64,000 nt of DNA from Ryuthela nishihirai (taxonomy: Eukaryota > Arthropoda > Arachnida > Araneae > Heptathelidae). The stretch spans positions 74,290,020 through 74,354,019 of the forward strand of contig JAWZYU010000008.1 of NCBI GenBank assembly GCA_038380435.1, read 5' to 3'. Shown one piece after another: positions 40,823 to 51,296 of the stretch. The notes beneath the pieces are model-generated. The model made no database searches and was not told the DNA's origin. It worked only from the letters and a program-made list of their open reading frames with translations. Within the stretch, counting starts at the first letter, position 1, and each line of letters starts with the position of its first letter. Position numbers and translations under genes: made by a program.

Positions 40823-41067
40823 AAAAACAAACAAAATAGCAATTTTTGCTGGGTCTTAGAATCAGTGGAGTGCGACAAAATAGCTGTATACACTTAAACA
40901 CTAAAATTAGACTATATAATAGTTGGTCCTTTTAAAGTTTGCTATGATAGTGAAACTTGGATCTTTCATAAGCAAGACAAGAGAAAAATTTATGGTTTCG
41001 ATTCAAAATGCCTACACAATATCAGAGTATTAAGTGGTCTAAGTATTAAGCAATGATGAGATTAGAC

Positions 41068-41270
41068 CAGTGGTGCTTAACCATTGTAACAGCCCACAGC
41101 CCACACCCCTTTGATTCTCAAAATATGCTCTCACACCCCTTACCAAGAAATCATTAACTTACGTCTCTGTATTTGATTATTGATCTTAAAATTATCCGCC
41201 CTCCCACAGAAATCAAAAATGGTGTCTCACATTCCCAGGAAGTGTATACGCCACCAGTTAAGAACCACTG
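41068..41270. mobile_element. hAT MITE with 8-bp target duplication
   Basis: 203 bases. The left end is CAGTGGTGCTTAACCA; the right end, as reverse complement, is CAGTGGTTCTTAACTGG. Flanks are GATTAGAC (41060-41067) and GGTTAGAC (41271-41278). The aligned LINE copy at 19.8 kb shows the uninterrupted GATGAGATTAGG site. CAGTGGTTCT ends and 8-bp duplications are the hallmark of hAT (Charlie-like) elements. Confidence 0.85.
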
Positions 41271-41545
41271 GGTTAGACAAAGGATTATCAACCATCTTTA
41301 AATAACATCTTATGTCAAGTGATATAAGCATGCAAGCAATGGTTTGCCATGTTGCTCAAGTTATGCATAATGTGCCTATAAAGACCTTGGGAAAAGAGAA
41401 TGTGGTTGATGAAGAATGCCAAACAGTATGTTAGAACTGACCTGAAGTGACTAAATGTAGCTATACCTCAAGATAGATGTTTATGAACTAAATTACAGTC
41501 TGTTTTGGACTTCCACAGTCTGTGGTTGCTTGAAGAATATGTAAG

Positions 41546-42126
41546 CATTTATTTTCTTTTGCTTCTGGTATTGCTATTAAAATTCCCAAGTCAGGGGAAG
41601 TATGACTTCTTCTTTCTGCTTACATTCACCCTTGGAAGTGGATTAGATATTCAGTATTTTCATTACAGGGGTTCACATGGGATGAAGTCTGGGAATCACT
41701 GTTTTAAAGCATGTTTGACATTAGTGAAATACCCAGTAAATGGATAGTACATGTGTGTGAAGAACTTACTCCTTGAAGGTTTGAACAACATATATTTTAT
41801 AAGGCAGCTGCTGAAAATAGAGACTCAATCATGTCACTGCTCCCCTCATTGGAATTTTCTTAGTGTACTACTGTCTGGAATGCTTTAATAAGGATTACCT
41901 TTTCATACTCATGCAGAGACTTGTGATACTTCATTCAGAGAGCCATACCATACTCACACCTTCTTGCAAATGTCTCACAGGAGTCTGCCATTAAGCACAA
42001 ATGGCTCTCTAGCACTGATTACTTTGTTTTAGGATGTGCCAGTGTAAAGCCTGTATTGCATCAGAGGATATTTCATACTATCTACATCAGTGTAGGTTTG
42101 CATACTCTTCATACAATCTATTTTTG
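41546..42126. other. No gene seen
   Basis: Nothing recognisable. A 41505-41747 plus-strand frame overlaps the LINE end and is not supported as a gene. Confidence 0.45.
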
Positions 42127-42530
42127 CCCAGTCTGAAAAACTGGTTTACATCCAGAGGCCAAACTATATTTTCATATGCTACAAAAAATAAGTAGTTTAA
42201 ATCGAATTTGTGAACTTAAATTCAGGGATTGCTTCAGCATAGAGCAACGTTAACAAACAAATCGGCAATACCTTACATCATTTCTAAGAAATGGCAATTG
42301 GATGGCTTTTACAAATTATTTATATCATAGTTGAATAATATATGCATCAAATTGAAAAGTATTATTTTTCATGCATTAATAATGTATTTTTATAAGATAT
42401 ATGTGAGAAAATTTTTAAATGGCACATTTAAAAAAAATTTGAAGTTTGATGTACTAAAAACTGATAAAATCATCACATAAGTTTGTAATGAGTTTCAGAG
42501 GCTACAAAACATGCAAATAAATTGCTAGAT
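42127..42530 (+). repeat. Family D (piggyBac-like), internally deleted copy
   Basis: The left part (CAGTCTGAAAAACTGG..) matches the 5' end of the 10946-13338 element and the rest matches its last 350 bases (GAACGTTAACAA-like, ATCGGTAATACC-like, TTTTTATAAGATATAT). The middle 1.9 kb is missing. The TTAA ends are not preserved. Confidence 0.65.
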
Positions 42531-42779
42531 AAATAGCGCTTTCTAACCTGTCTGTGTATTGTCCGCCCACAAATTGTATGCAGTCTTTATTGTTTACTTA
42601 TAAATTGCAAAAAGGAGATTGCAATTTCATTTAAAATGCCTCAAAAACATTTTACAAATGTCTGGATCTCCATTCTAGCATATAATTTTACCTATTAGTC
42701 TTAAAAAATAATTATTGAAAAAAGGATATATGTTTAAATTTTTTGCCTCCATTCTAGTTACTACCATTCTCAAATGAGG
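42531..42779. other. Short spacer
   Basis: No recognised feature. Confidence 0.4.
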
Positions 42780-43404
42780 AATGGCCCCATTAAGGTGTAC
42801 TCAATCAAGTGATGTGCTATGGAAGAATGGAAACCAGCCAATTTTAAAACAATATAGCTAGATTGTTGAACGTGCTCAAATGACAGTCTCCAGGTTCTGG
42901 AGAATTTCAGAATACAGGTGATGCGGCTATATAAATATATACAGGTGATCCAGTATAAGGTCACCAAGAATCACATCATGATATAACTGGTATCTGGCTT
43001 AAACTGCCAGACATCATAAAGGACCAACAGTCCCCAAATTGCTTCATCCAAAGGAAGTAGAATTTTAAAGAGGGACATTTTCCAGAATGCTTCAGAAGAG
43101 ATAGCACTATGCAAGATGTCCAGTGGTATTTGTCCCTTTAAATTTCTTCCACAGAAGAGCCCATCTGAATTGGTTTCAGCAATATGTGCATGATACGCAA
43201 GGATAATGGGCAGCTGTTCTCTTTAAGGATGAGTTAAGATTCAGCTAACAGACCGATCTTTGATGAACATTCATCTGGACAGAACATGGGACACAGTATC
43301 ATTTTATAACATCAGGGAAAGGACTAATATGGAGGTGGTGGTTTGATGGTCTGTGCAGGTATTAAATATCAATGGCTATAGTGATCTCTGTGTGTTTGAT
43401 AGAG

Positions 43405-43450
43405 CAGTGGTTTTCATACTGGGTTCACTGAAAATTGATGACAACTTCAA
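43405..43450 (+). repeat. Possible hAT left end
   Basis: CAGTGGTTTTCATACTGGG resembles hAT (Charlie-like) termini and starts where Tc1 similarity stops. No matching right end or target duplication was found before 44816, so this is tentative. Confidence 0.3.
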
Positions 43451-43452
43451 TA

Positions 43453-44085
43453 CAGGGTGAATCTGAAAAAGTGGGCAAAACTTTACGGGGTGGTAGAACG
43501 CAGCTATACGAGCAATATTCGTCATAGAATGTATGGTCGGAACGCAAACGGCGAGTCGCTAGGTGCTGTTGGAAATGGTATAAAAGGGTCGGTCTTCGCA
43601 CCCAACGGCATTTCTACCGTGGATTGCCGAGAGGATGACTGGTTATACTAACCACGAAATGGCAGATATGCACTTTGTGTACAGTGGGGCCATATGAAAA
43701 GCCTAATCTACGAGTGCCCCATTGAAACCGATATGGATCTAGTCGCCAGGATCGCCGTTGTTGCCGGCAATATTCGGGAAATGCCTGGTGTCTAGCAAAT
43801 GTGCGTCGGTCCCTATCCCGCAGGTGTGAAGCCTGTATTACAGCTGGCGGCAGCTCTTTTGAGCAATTTCTTTGAGCATGTACCTCAATTACATTCCTGT
43901 TAATAAAATGTTTTCTGAAGTATCTCCTCTCCTTCTTGTGTTCATTCTTTAAATGTGACAGTGGAAAACTACCTTTTAACTTCTCGCCGTTTGCGTTCCG
44001 ACCATACATTCTATGACGAATATTGCTCGTATAGCTGCGTTCTACCACCCCGTAAAGTTTTGCCCACTTTTTCGGATTCACAATG
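43453..44085. mobile_element. Deletion derivative of a Tc1/mariner-type element with about 100-base inverted ends
   Basis: 633 bases flanked by TA. The first and last about 100 bases are near-identical inverted copies (CAGGGTGAATCTGAAAAAGT.. versus CATTGTGAATCCGAAAAAGT..). Between them a plus-strand stretch at about 43660-43880 resembles the C-terminus of the DUF4817-type transposases (KSLIYECPIETDMDLVARI, then RRCEACITAGGSSFEQFL), so most of a coding region was lost. The 155-codon minus-strand frame across it is antisense repeat sequence. Confidence 0.75.
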
Positions 44086-44593
44086 TATATTCTAATAATT
44101 CAACTTTAAAATCAAAGTTTGCTATTTCAATTCTATGATTTTGAACCAGGTTAACTAAGGATATCCTGAGATTTTGTGGTGCACTATTAAAAACCTGTTA
44201 CCATTTCCAACCACTTATCAGCGTGAATCAATATTTTCAGGATATAATTTGACAAAATGTAAATACAGAATACAAAACTGGATGATCAGGCAATCTCAAA
44301 TTGCAACTGTCACCTATTACATAAAAATTTTATGCTCTTCAGAACACTGACGCTTTCTCAATGAGAAATTAACATGCAATAAACTTTATGTTATTCAATA
44401 ATTTTTTTTGTTTACATTTTTTTTTCGTTTATGTATGCACATATTTGTTTGTATTACCAATTCTGCTAAAAAATTAAAGTGCAATTAAAGAGTAAAAAAA
44501 AGTTACAAAGTGGCTGAAAAAGTCGTGATATAGGTTCTACGACTCAGTGGTATTGGGTTGAGATAATAAAACTTTATGTTTGCCTATTCACAG

Positions 44594-44806
44594 CTCAGGT
44601 TGTTGTGTGGCCAAGTGGTTAGCGCACTTGGCTACTGACCTAAGAGACCTGGGTTCGAGCCCCGGGTAAGGCATGGATATATGTCATTTTTCTGCTGAGG
44701 TCCTGCCATCCTCACAGATCTCTTACTATGACATATAAACTGACAGGCTCCTGTCAGACCTCTGTGGCAAGCAGAAGCTTGAGGGTGTATTTATCTATTA
44801 TTTGTT
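44594..44806 (+). mobile_element. SINE-B copy with 9-bp target duplication
   Basis: Full length, flanked by TATTCACAG at 44585-44593 and 44807-44815. Tc1 sequence resumes directly after it. The end reads GACCTCTGTGGCAAGCAG, then AAGCTTGAGG (one base off the usual CTGCTTGAGG). Confidence 0.9.
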
Positions 44807-45200
44807 TATTCACAGGTGCAGTGGGCTCGTGGTTCATTTTAATAGATGATAATGGCCATGCACACAGAGCTCACCTGGTGGACCAATATCTTGAATATGA
44901 CAATACTGAATGTATGGAGTGGCCTGCAAGATTCCCTGACCTCAATCTTATTAAGCATGTCTGGAATGCCTTGGGAAAACGATTGCCAATCTTAGCCTTC
45001 CTCCTAGAGATCTCCATGATCTCATGACAACCCTTTTATAGCAGTGAACTTTATTGCCTTCAGAATTGCTTGGGACAATGTTGGTGGCAAGTAGAGGCAA
45101 GACTAGTCCTACATTACTGTCAGGGGTGATCACATTCCATATTAATGTGGGTTTTCATTCACTTTCTTGTATTTTTGTACCTTCAAGTAAACATGGTCAT

Positions 45201-45407
45201 TAATCATACAATTATTCTTTAGAATTTTAATATTTACGCAAAAATTGCAATTGTACCACAACTTCCCCAGATATACATTTCCCTTAAATATTCAGAGAGA
45301 TTTTTATGAGAAATCAGTGTTTCAGTGTTTATAATTTAACTTTTGAGTGTTTTATAGCTTCACACTTGAGTGTATCATTCCAATGTGCACTAGTATGATG
45401 AGAGTAT
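45201..45407. other. Spacer before the LINE
   Basis: AT-rich, nothing recognised. Confidence 0.4.
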
Positions 45408-47825
45408 AAGAATATGATAGATTATATATTAACAGAAAATGGGCTAGTTCTGTTACGAATAACAGGTCACCTAAGGGAACTAAAATTGGATCTGACTATT
45501 ACTTTGTTAAAAGTGTCTTTGCAACTTATATTTAAAAAGTGTTGTGCTAATTTTTTAGTTGGGTTAAAAAAATTTACCTTTTATACTGAAGCTCTGAAAG
45601 ACTCAGTTATAGCTAAAGCTTACCATGATAGGTTACTTAGTCATTATGACAATCATGTATTGCTTACTACTGAAGTTAAGGAAGAATAAGACCATTTTAA
45701 ACAGGCTTTTTTGTAAACTAACAGTACTCTTTTAGGAAAAAAGGAGCAGAGAAGGCAGAATTGTTTCAGTGATAAGGCATTTGAGCTTATTTCAGAAAGA
45801 ACTGAAGGAATGTCCTTAATCAATACCCTACTAATCCTAATAAAAAGCATTACAGAGAGCTTAATAAACGTGTAAAGGATCAGTTAGCTACTGATAAGAA
45901 TCTTTGGCTTGATGGTTTGGCTGACAAAGCTGAGGAAGCAGTTAGGCAGCACAACAGCAGAGAGCTGTACCAGATAGTTAATGTTTTATGTGGTAGAAAA
46001 CGGACAGGCATACAAGGATTGAAGGATAAACAAGGTAAGGTTATAGAAGGTGAGGATTCTCTCATGGCTAGGTGGGCTGAGCATTTCAGTGATGTTCTAA
46101 ACAATGTGGTTAGTTCTACTCCCATTGTTTGTAATGATGATAGATGCATTGGCAGCTTTAATGTTGGCCCTATAACACAATCTGAAGTTATTTTGGCTAT
46201 CTCTAAACTTAAACTTCATAAATCCCCAGGGGTAGATGAAATTACTACAGAAATGCTCAGAGCTAGGAATGTTTCGGTTACTACTTGGATGACTGAAATT
46301 TTGAATAACTTGTATGATAAAGACATGGTTCCTAAAGATTTTACAAGAGCTATTATTATCCCTGTTTTCAAAAAAGGTGATCGCAGTTCTTGTGATAACT
46401 ATAGGGGTATCAGCCTACTCTCTGTTCCAGGTAAAGTTCTTTCCATGATTGTGCTTAATAGAATTAAGAATCTGGTTGACAGGCAATTGCGTGATGAGCA
46501 AAGTGGATTCAGAAGTGGTAGGGGATGTGTAGATCAGATATTTTCACTCAGGCAGATTCTTGAGAAATGTTTAGAGTTTCAGGAACCTTTGGTAATTTCA
46601 AAAAGGATTTTGACTCTGTTGATCATCATAATTTGTGGTTGACTGTGAGATCATATGGTATATCAGACAAGTTAGTTAACATAATGAAAGTTCTCTATAA
46701 TAACAGTGAATTGTGTGTGAGAGTTGGTAAGGTTTTTAACAACTGGTTCAGTGTTGCTTCTGGTGTTCGACAAAGGTGCATTTTGTCTCCTCTCCTCTTT
46801 AGTTTTGTTATTGATTATGTTATGTGAAATTAATTGCAAGGGAAATATTTTTGGCCTTAAACGAGCTGGAGATGTGAAAATTTCTGATTTAGATTATGCT
46901 GATGATTTAGCCCTTTTGGTAAATGATGTTGATGAGATGAAATCTTTCATTCGAATTGTTGATGAGTATACAATTAAAAGACCTTCTTGCTCAAAAATTA
47001 ATTTAAAATAATTTAAAAATTCTCTGTCATCTGAACTCTGAAATTTTATTGCTCAATGACAGAGAATTTTTAAATTATTTTAAATTGTTGATGAGACTGG
47101 TAGTAGAGTATGTTCGGTTATAAACAGAAAAAAAGTGATGAAAATTGATCAGGCAGGTTGTGGTTCAGTTAATCTGAATGGCTGCACTCTTGAGGTATCT
47201 CAGGTTAATTATCTTGGGAGCTATGTAACAGATACTGGTGAAGTGTGGCATAAGATAAATAGAAGAATAGGGTTTGCTGCTGGGACTTTTAAGAATCTAT
47301 GGAGAGTGTGGAGAAATTTGCGTATACACTTAAAGACTTAAATTAGACTGCATAATAGTTTGGTTCTTTCTAGGGTTAGTTATGGTAGTGAAACATGGAC
47401 CCTTTGTAAGTAGGATAACAAGAAAGTTGATGCCTTTCATTCTAGATGCTTACGAAGTATCTTGGGCATTAAGTGGTTTGACTTTGTAAGTAATGATGAG
47501 GATAGACGAAGGAGTCATCAACCTGCTTTGAGCACCATATTGTGCAAAGAGAGACTGTGTTGATTTGGCCATGTTGCCCGTTTGGATAATTATAAATTAG
47601 TGAATAGGATTATGAACACTGTGTCTAAAGGCCTCAAAAAGAGGGGAAGACCTATGATGTGGTGGTGGGCAGACAAGGTCAAACAGGACCTTGTTAGAAT
47701 TGGTGTGCAGTGGCCAGATGCAGCTGATATAGCTCAGGTCAGATATGCTTGGAGAACTAAATTTCATGGTTTGGTTGGACCTCCATAACCCATGGCTGCT
47801 TGAGGATGATGAGAGTGGAAACTTG
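45408..47825 (+). pseudogene. RTE-type LINE, second copy, 5'-truncated
   Basis: Starts in the last part of the endonuclease (MIDYILTENG) and runs to the normal LINE 3' end (CCATGGCTGCTTGAGG, then ATGATGAGAG). A 241-codon stretch at 45917-46642 is open and close to the copy at 20-21 kb. After that come frameshifts near 46590, 46820 and 47340. The catalytic DYADDLALLV is intact (46887-46920). An inserted hairpin lies at 46970-47086. Truncation at the 5' end is typical of LINE insertion. Confidence 0.88.
47000..47086. repeat. Perfect 30-bp stem inserted in the LINE
   Basis: Arms 47000-47029 and 47057-47086 are exact reverse complements (left arm starts AATTTAAAATAATT, ends CTCTGTCA). The surrounding insert of about 115 bases is bordered by repeats of ATTGTTGATGAG (ending at 46967 and at about 47096), consistent with a target or template duplication. 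The LINE copy at 20 kb lacks it. Confidence 0.85.
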
Positions 47826-47983
47826 AGAGGCTATGAGATTTCCATTTTTTTTTACAGTTCTCAAAGGTTAATAATCTATCAATCACCAATAACCTGTAAT
47901 CAACCATATGATCTATGAAAACAATATCCCCACTAGCTCACCAGTCATACATTTGCCACTATCACTATGTCTCTACAAGTAAG

Positions 47984-48362
47984 TTTGGGGCGGGGGTGGC
48001 TCAGTCGGTAGTGCGCCAGGCTCATAATCTGTAGTTCCCAGCTGGGTCAGTGTTGAGATTTATCTCCGCAAAATTCCCCGCCTTGCCCACGGTCAGTAGG
48101 GGACACCGATGGGCTTGGAAAGGCCGCTGTCCGTCGGATGGGACGTTAAGCCGTGGCCCTGTGTTCGGGAGAGCCATACCCTGTGCACGTTAAAGAACAC
48201 GCTGGATGGCCTTGACGGGAGGCTACCATCTGTCTCTCAACAGCTGTTCCAGTGGGTCCCCTCCCCCAACCTTCTCTGAGCCTTCGGGGTCCATGTGACC
48301 TGGCCATTTAGCCTATGGTGTGCAAAAAAGTGCCGCTCAGAGGTAAAAAACAACAAAAACAA
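47984..48362 (+). mobile_element. SINE-A copy with 11-bp target duplication
   Basis: Flanked by CTACAAGTAAG at 47973-47983 and 48363-48373. The anticodon-loop position reads CTCATAA (as in tRNA-Met), where most copies have CTCGTAA. The B box is partly deleted. Confidence 0.93.
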
Positions 48363-48373
48363 CTACAAGTAAG

Positions 48374-48776
48374 AATTTTGAGAAATGGCACTTTACACCA
48401 GACAAATGATTTCCAGGTTTGTCCCTTGAAAATATGATAGGCTAAGATGCAAATGGAAAGGTGCATAATTAACAGTTCATATTTTACTGATTATATGGGA
48501 AATGCATGTTTTTATTGTTTAATCACAATTTTATTAATAAAGGTAACAAGGTGTACTAAAACACAAATGTGTAGCCAGCTAGGTGCACTCTGGAAATATC
48601 TGCACTAGCTGTATCTGTTATTTTATAATTAAAAATATAGTAATATATTTAACCACTATATTTTTAAACCACAAAATGAAAGAAATTTTCAGGCAATATT
48701 ATCCACAGGAAAAAATTATGTCATATGGTACCATACAGTATAACTGATAAACTAAAACTTTTTTTTTTAGCTGACC
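48374..48776. other. No gene seen
   Basis: AT-rich spacer. Confidence 0.45.
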
Positions 48777-48784
48777 ACTTAGAG

Positions 48785-49224
48785 CAGAGTTTCCCAAACT
48801 TATTTGTCCCACCGCCTCTTTTCAGAAAAAAAAATTACTTAGTGCCCCCTGGAAATCTACCTTCTTTAAGCGAACAAACAGAAAGATGCAGTGACAAATT
48901 TGCGTTCTTTCATGTATCTATATTTCTACCTATGTCCTACAACATAGTAAAAAAAAAGATTTTGTAAATAAGACACCTTGAAATTATAAAATTATTTATG
49001 AAAATCAACCATAGCATAAAATGGAAAATAAAGAAATCACTATGACTTTAACTCTATGTTACACAACAGATGAAACATGTACAAACGGTTTTTCAAAAAT
49101 TTCTTACCTTCCCTTGTTTCTTTATGCTTCCACAGCCCCCCAATTGCACCCGAGGTTACTACTGACCCCCTGGATCGTTCCAGCACCCCCCAGGGGGTGG
49201 TATCGCCCACTTTGGGAAACATTG
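48785..49224. mobile_element. hAT MITE with perfect 8-bp target duplication
   Basis: 440 bases. The left end is CAGAGTTTCCCAAACTT; the right end, as reverse complement, is CAATGTTTCCCAAAGTG. It is flanked by ACTTAGAG at 48777-48784 and 49225-49232. There is no transposase. A family different from the MITE at 41068, but the same superfamily signature. Confidence 0.9.
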
Positions 49225-49239
49225 ACTTAGAGAGTGGGG

Positions 49240-49608
49240 CACTAGGTTGGGTTTTGTCTCTGAATGGCATTTTTTTGTACACATTGGGCTAAATAGCCAG
49301 GTCACAAGGATACCAAGGGCTCAAAGAAGGTTAAGGGAAGGAGACCCCTGGACAATTGTCAAAAGACAGAAGCTTCCCATCAAGGCCATCCAGCATGTTC
49401 TTTAACATGCACATGGTGCCGCAGCTTAATGTCCCATTGAATGGATGGCAGCTTTTCTCTACTGACAAGCCCATCGGTTTCACCTATTGACCGAGGCAGG
49501 GTGGGGTTTTTGCAAAGATAAATTTAATGCTGGCTGAGGTAGGACATGAACCTGGAAACTGCAGATTATGAGCTTGCTGCATTACTGACCAAGCCAATCC
49601 CCATCCTT
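49240..49608 (-). mobile_element. SINE-A copy, diverged
   Basis: Reverse copy from the tail side (GGTTGGGTTTTGTCTCTGAATGG) to a damaged tRNA-like head (ACTGACCAAGCCAATCC). It lies immediately after the hAT MITE. Confidence 0.8.
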
Positions 49609-49742
49609 AGGCTACTAGGATTTTCATTATTAATTGTCATGGCTGGGATGGACCGATGCTAAACTGATAAATAATCAGTTAATTAGCAGTTGTACCTTTA
49701 TTCTGTACTAATCTATGGTATATTAGACTCTTAGTATACATT

Positions 49743-49918
49743 TATAAATAAATACCCCCTCAAGCAGCTGCTTGTCACAGAGGTCTGGCAGGAGCCTGTC
49801 AGTTTATATGCCATAGTAGAAGGTCTGAGAGGATGGCAGGCCCTCAGCAGAAAAACGATACAAACAGCCATGCCTTACCGGGGCTCGAACCCAGGTCCCT
49901 TAGATCAGCAGCCAATTG
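49743..49918 (-). mobile_element. SINE-B copy, head truncated
   Basis: Reverse. The tail is TAAATACCCCCTCAAGCAGC, the body is complete and the B box is present (GGGCTCGAACCCAGG in this strand). It ends inside the head at CAGCCAATTGCC. Confidence 0.85.
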
Positions 49919-50084
49919 CCAAAAAAATATTGAGAAATTTCCCTTTATGCCAGTGGAAAGCCAAATTTGACGCTCCATAACTTCTAAAATAAGCATTTCA
50001 CAGTAAAATGCTCCTGAGGATAAATTAAAGATTGTTGCTCAAATCTTAATTTTCAACAATATTCAGTTAACCCTTCAGTGCTAG

Positions 50085-50299
50085 GCTTGTGGGTTGGGTT
50101 ATTTTACCTTTGCGGGGCATTTTTATTTTGCATACAATGATCCTAAAAGCCCAAGAATTCAGAGAAGGAAGGGGAGAAGGGACCCACTGAACAGCTGTTA
50201 GATGGTAGCCTCCCATCAAGTGTGCTCTTTAATGTGCACAAGGTATGGCTCTCCTGCACACTGTGTCATGGCTTAACATCCCTTCTCATGGACAGTGGC
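50085..50299 (-). mobile_element. SINE-A tail half
   Basis: Reverse, from GGGTTGGGTTATTTTACC to CATGGACAGTGGCC, where a SINE-B interrupts or abuts it. Confidence 0.75.
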
Positions 50300-50498
50300 C
50301 TTGTGGCCGAGTGGTTAGCGCGCTTGGCTACTGATCTACGGGACCTGGGTTCAAGCCCCGGATAAGGCATGGATGTATGTGTCGTTTTTTTGCTGAGATC
50401 CTGCCATCCTCTCAGACCTTCTACTATGGCACATAAACTGACAGGCTCCTATCAGACCTCTGTGGCAAGCAGCTGCTTGAGGGGGATATTTTTTATTG
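50300..50498 (+). mobile_element. SINE-B between two SINE-A pieces
   Basis: Full length with intact A and B boxes (GGCCGAGTGGTTAGCGCG; GGTTCAAGCCCC) and the standard end CAGCTGCTTGAGGGGG. A weak target duplication GACAG(T/A)GG flanks it. Confidence 0.88.
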
Positions 50499-50504
50499 AC
50501 AGAG

Positions 50505-50750
50505 GGCAGGGTTGGGTATCTCCGAATGGCACTTTTTTGCACACAATGGCTAAATTGCCATGTCACAAGGAGAGAACTCACTGGGACAGCTGAGAGACAG
50601 GTGGTAACCTCTCGTCATGGTCATCCAGCCTGTTCTTTAACGAGCACAGGGTATGGCTCTCCTGCACAGGGCTTACATCCCATCTGATGGACAGCAGCCT
50701 CTCCAGGCCCACTGGTGTCCCCTACTGACTGTGGGAAGGGCAGGGAATTA
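50505..50750 (-). mobile_element. SINE-A tail-to-middle part
   Basis: Reverse; begins GGTTGGGTATCTCCGAATGG and ends GGGAAGGGCAGGGAATTA, without the tRNA-like head. Confidence 0.75.
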
Positions 50751-50805
50751 ATTTTAAAGTGTTTTTAGAAAATTAACAACTCAATGATTGTTCCAGTGAC
50801 TAAGA

Positions 50806-50833
50806 GTTCCACAGTCATGCATGACTGTGGAAC
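50806..50833. repeat. 28-bp perfect palindrome
   Basis: GTTCCACAGTCATG followed at once by its reverse complement. It sits at the start of a SINE-B-like remnant (50834-50915, TGTTGTCTTTCTGCTG) where the tRNA head should be, so it may derive from a duplicated and inverted head segment. Confidence 0.85.
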
Positions 50834-50924
50834 AAAGGATGTGGGTTTGACCCCTTGAAAAGGCACAGGTGTTTCTTGTGTTGTCTTTCTGCTGTGGTCT
50901 CACCTTCCTTTCAGGGTAGTGGGT

Positions 50925-51296
50925 GATGCAATTGGTTAATGTACCAGCTCATAATATGCAGTCCCAAGGCTTGAATGCCAAGTGCACCTGCTTGAGATTT
51001 ATCTCCACTAATACCCACTGTACCCAGTGAGAAAGAAGATGTGCTGTTGCATTTGGAAAGGTTACAATCAATCAGGATAGGACACTAAACCTTGGCTCTG
51101 TGTGCAGGAGAATAATACTACCCTGTGCATATTAAAGAACACACTGAATATTTGATGAAAGGCTTGTTTTTAAATAGCTAACCAGTGGATCCCCTTCCCT
51201 AATCTTCCCTATTCTTGGGGTCTTCTGACCTGGCGATTTAGCCCATTGTGTTAAAAAAGGCACCACTCAGAAAGAAGTAAAACGACCCAACTTTGC
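50925..51296 (+). mobile_element. SINE-A copy, diverged
   Basis: Head at 50925-50995 (CAGCTCATAATATGCAGTCCC, no good B box), body, then tail AAGTAAAACGACCCAAC. Old. Confidence 0.75.

Larger units (their letters stand above)
40190..41545 (+). pseudogene. RTE-type LINE, third copy, heavily decayed
   Basis: Corresponds to the 3' part of the LINE reverse transcriptase. SELDHADDFVLLAND (catalytic DD kept) is followed by DEMNSFIRAVDETG at 40195-40290. After a SINE-A insertion it goes on to TRLYNSW-like and CYDSETWIFHKQDK, and it ends near 41540 with TGGTTGCTTGAAG, the degraded LINE 3' end. A hAT MITE interrupts it at 41068-41270. Many stops. Confidence 0.75.
42780..45200 (+). pseudogene. Tc1-like transposase relic, split by later insertions
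   Basis: Left part 42780-43390: QMTVSRFWRI (HTH), then LSTEEPI*IGFSN (42 kb linker), NMGHSIIL and GGGLMVCAGI. Right part 44816-45200: GAVGSWFILIDDNGHAHRAHLVDQYLE (catalytic DDN), then ECMEWPARFPDLNLIKHVWNALGKRL and a C-terminus reading ITVRGDHIPY. About 1.4 kb of inserted DNA separates them, comprising a MITE, a possible hAT end and a SINE-B. Confidence 0.8.

Noticed and set aside
43614..44081. 155-codon minus-strand gene
   Set aside because: The frame reads antisense through a Tc1/mariner-type deletion derivative, and its first 32 residues are encoded in the inverted end, which codes for the same peptide on the other side.
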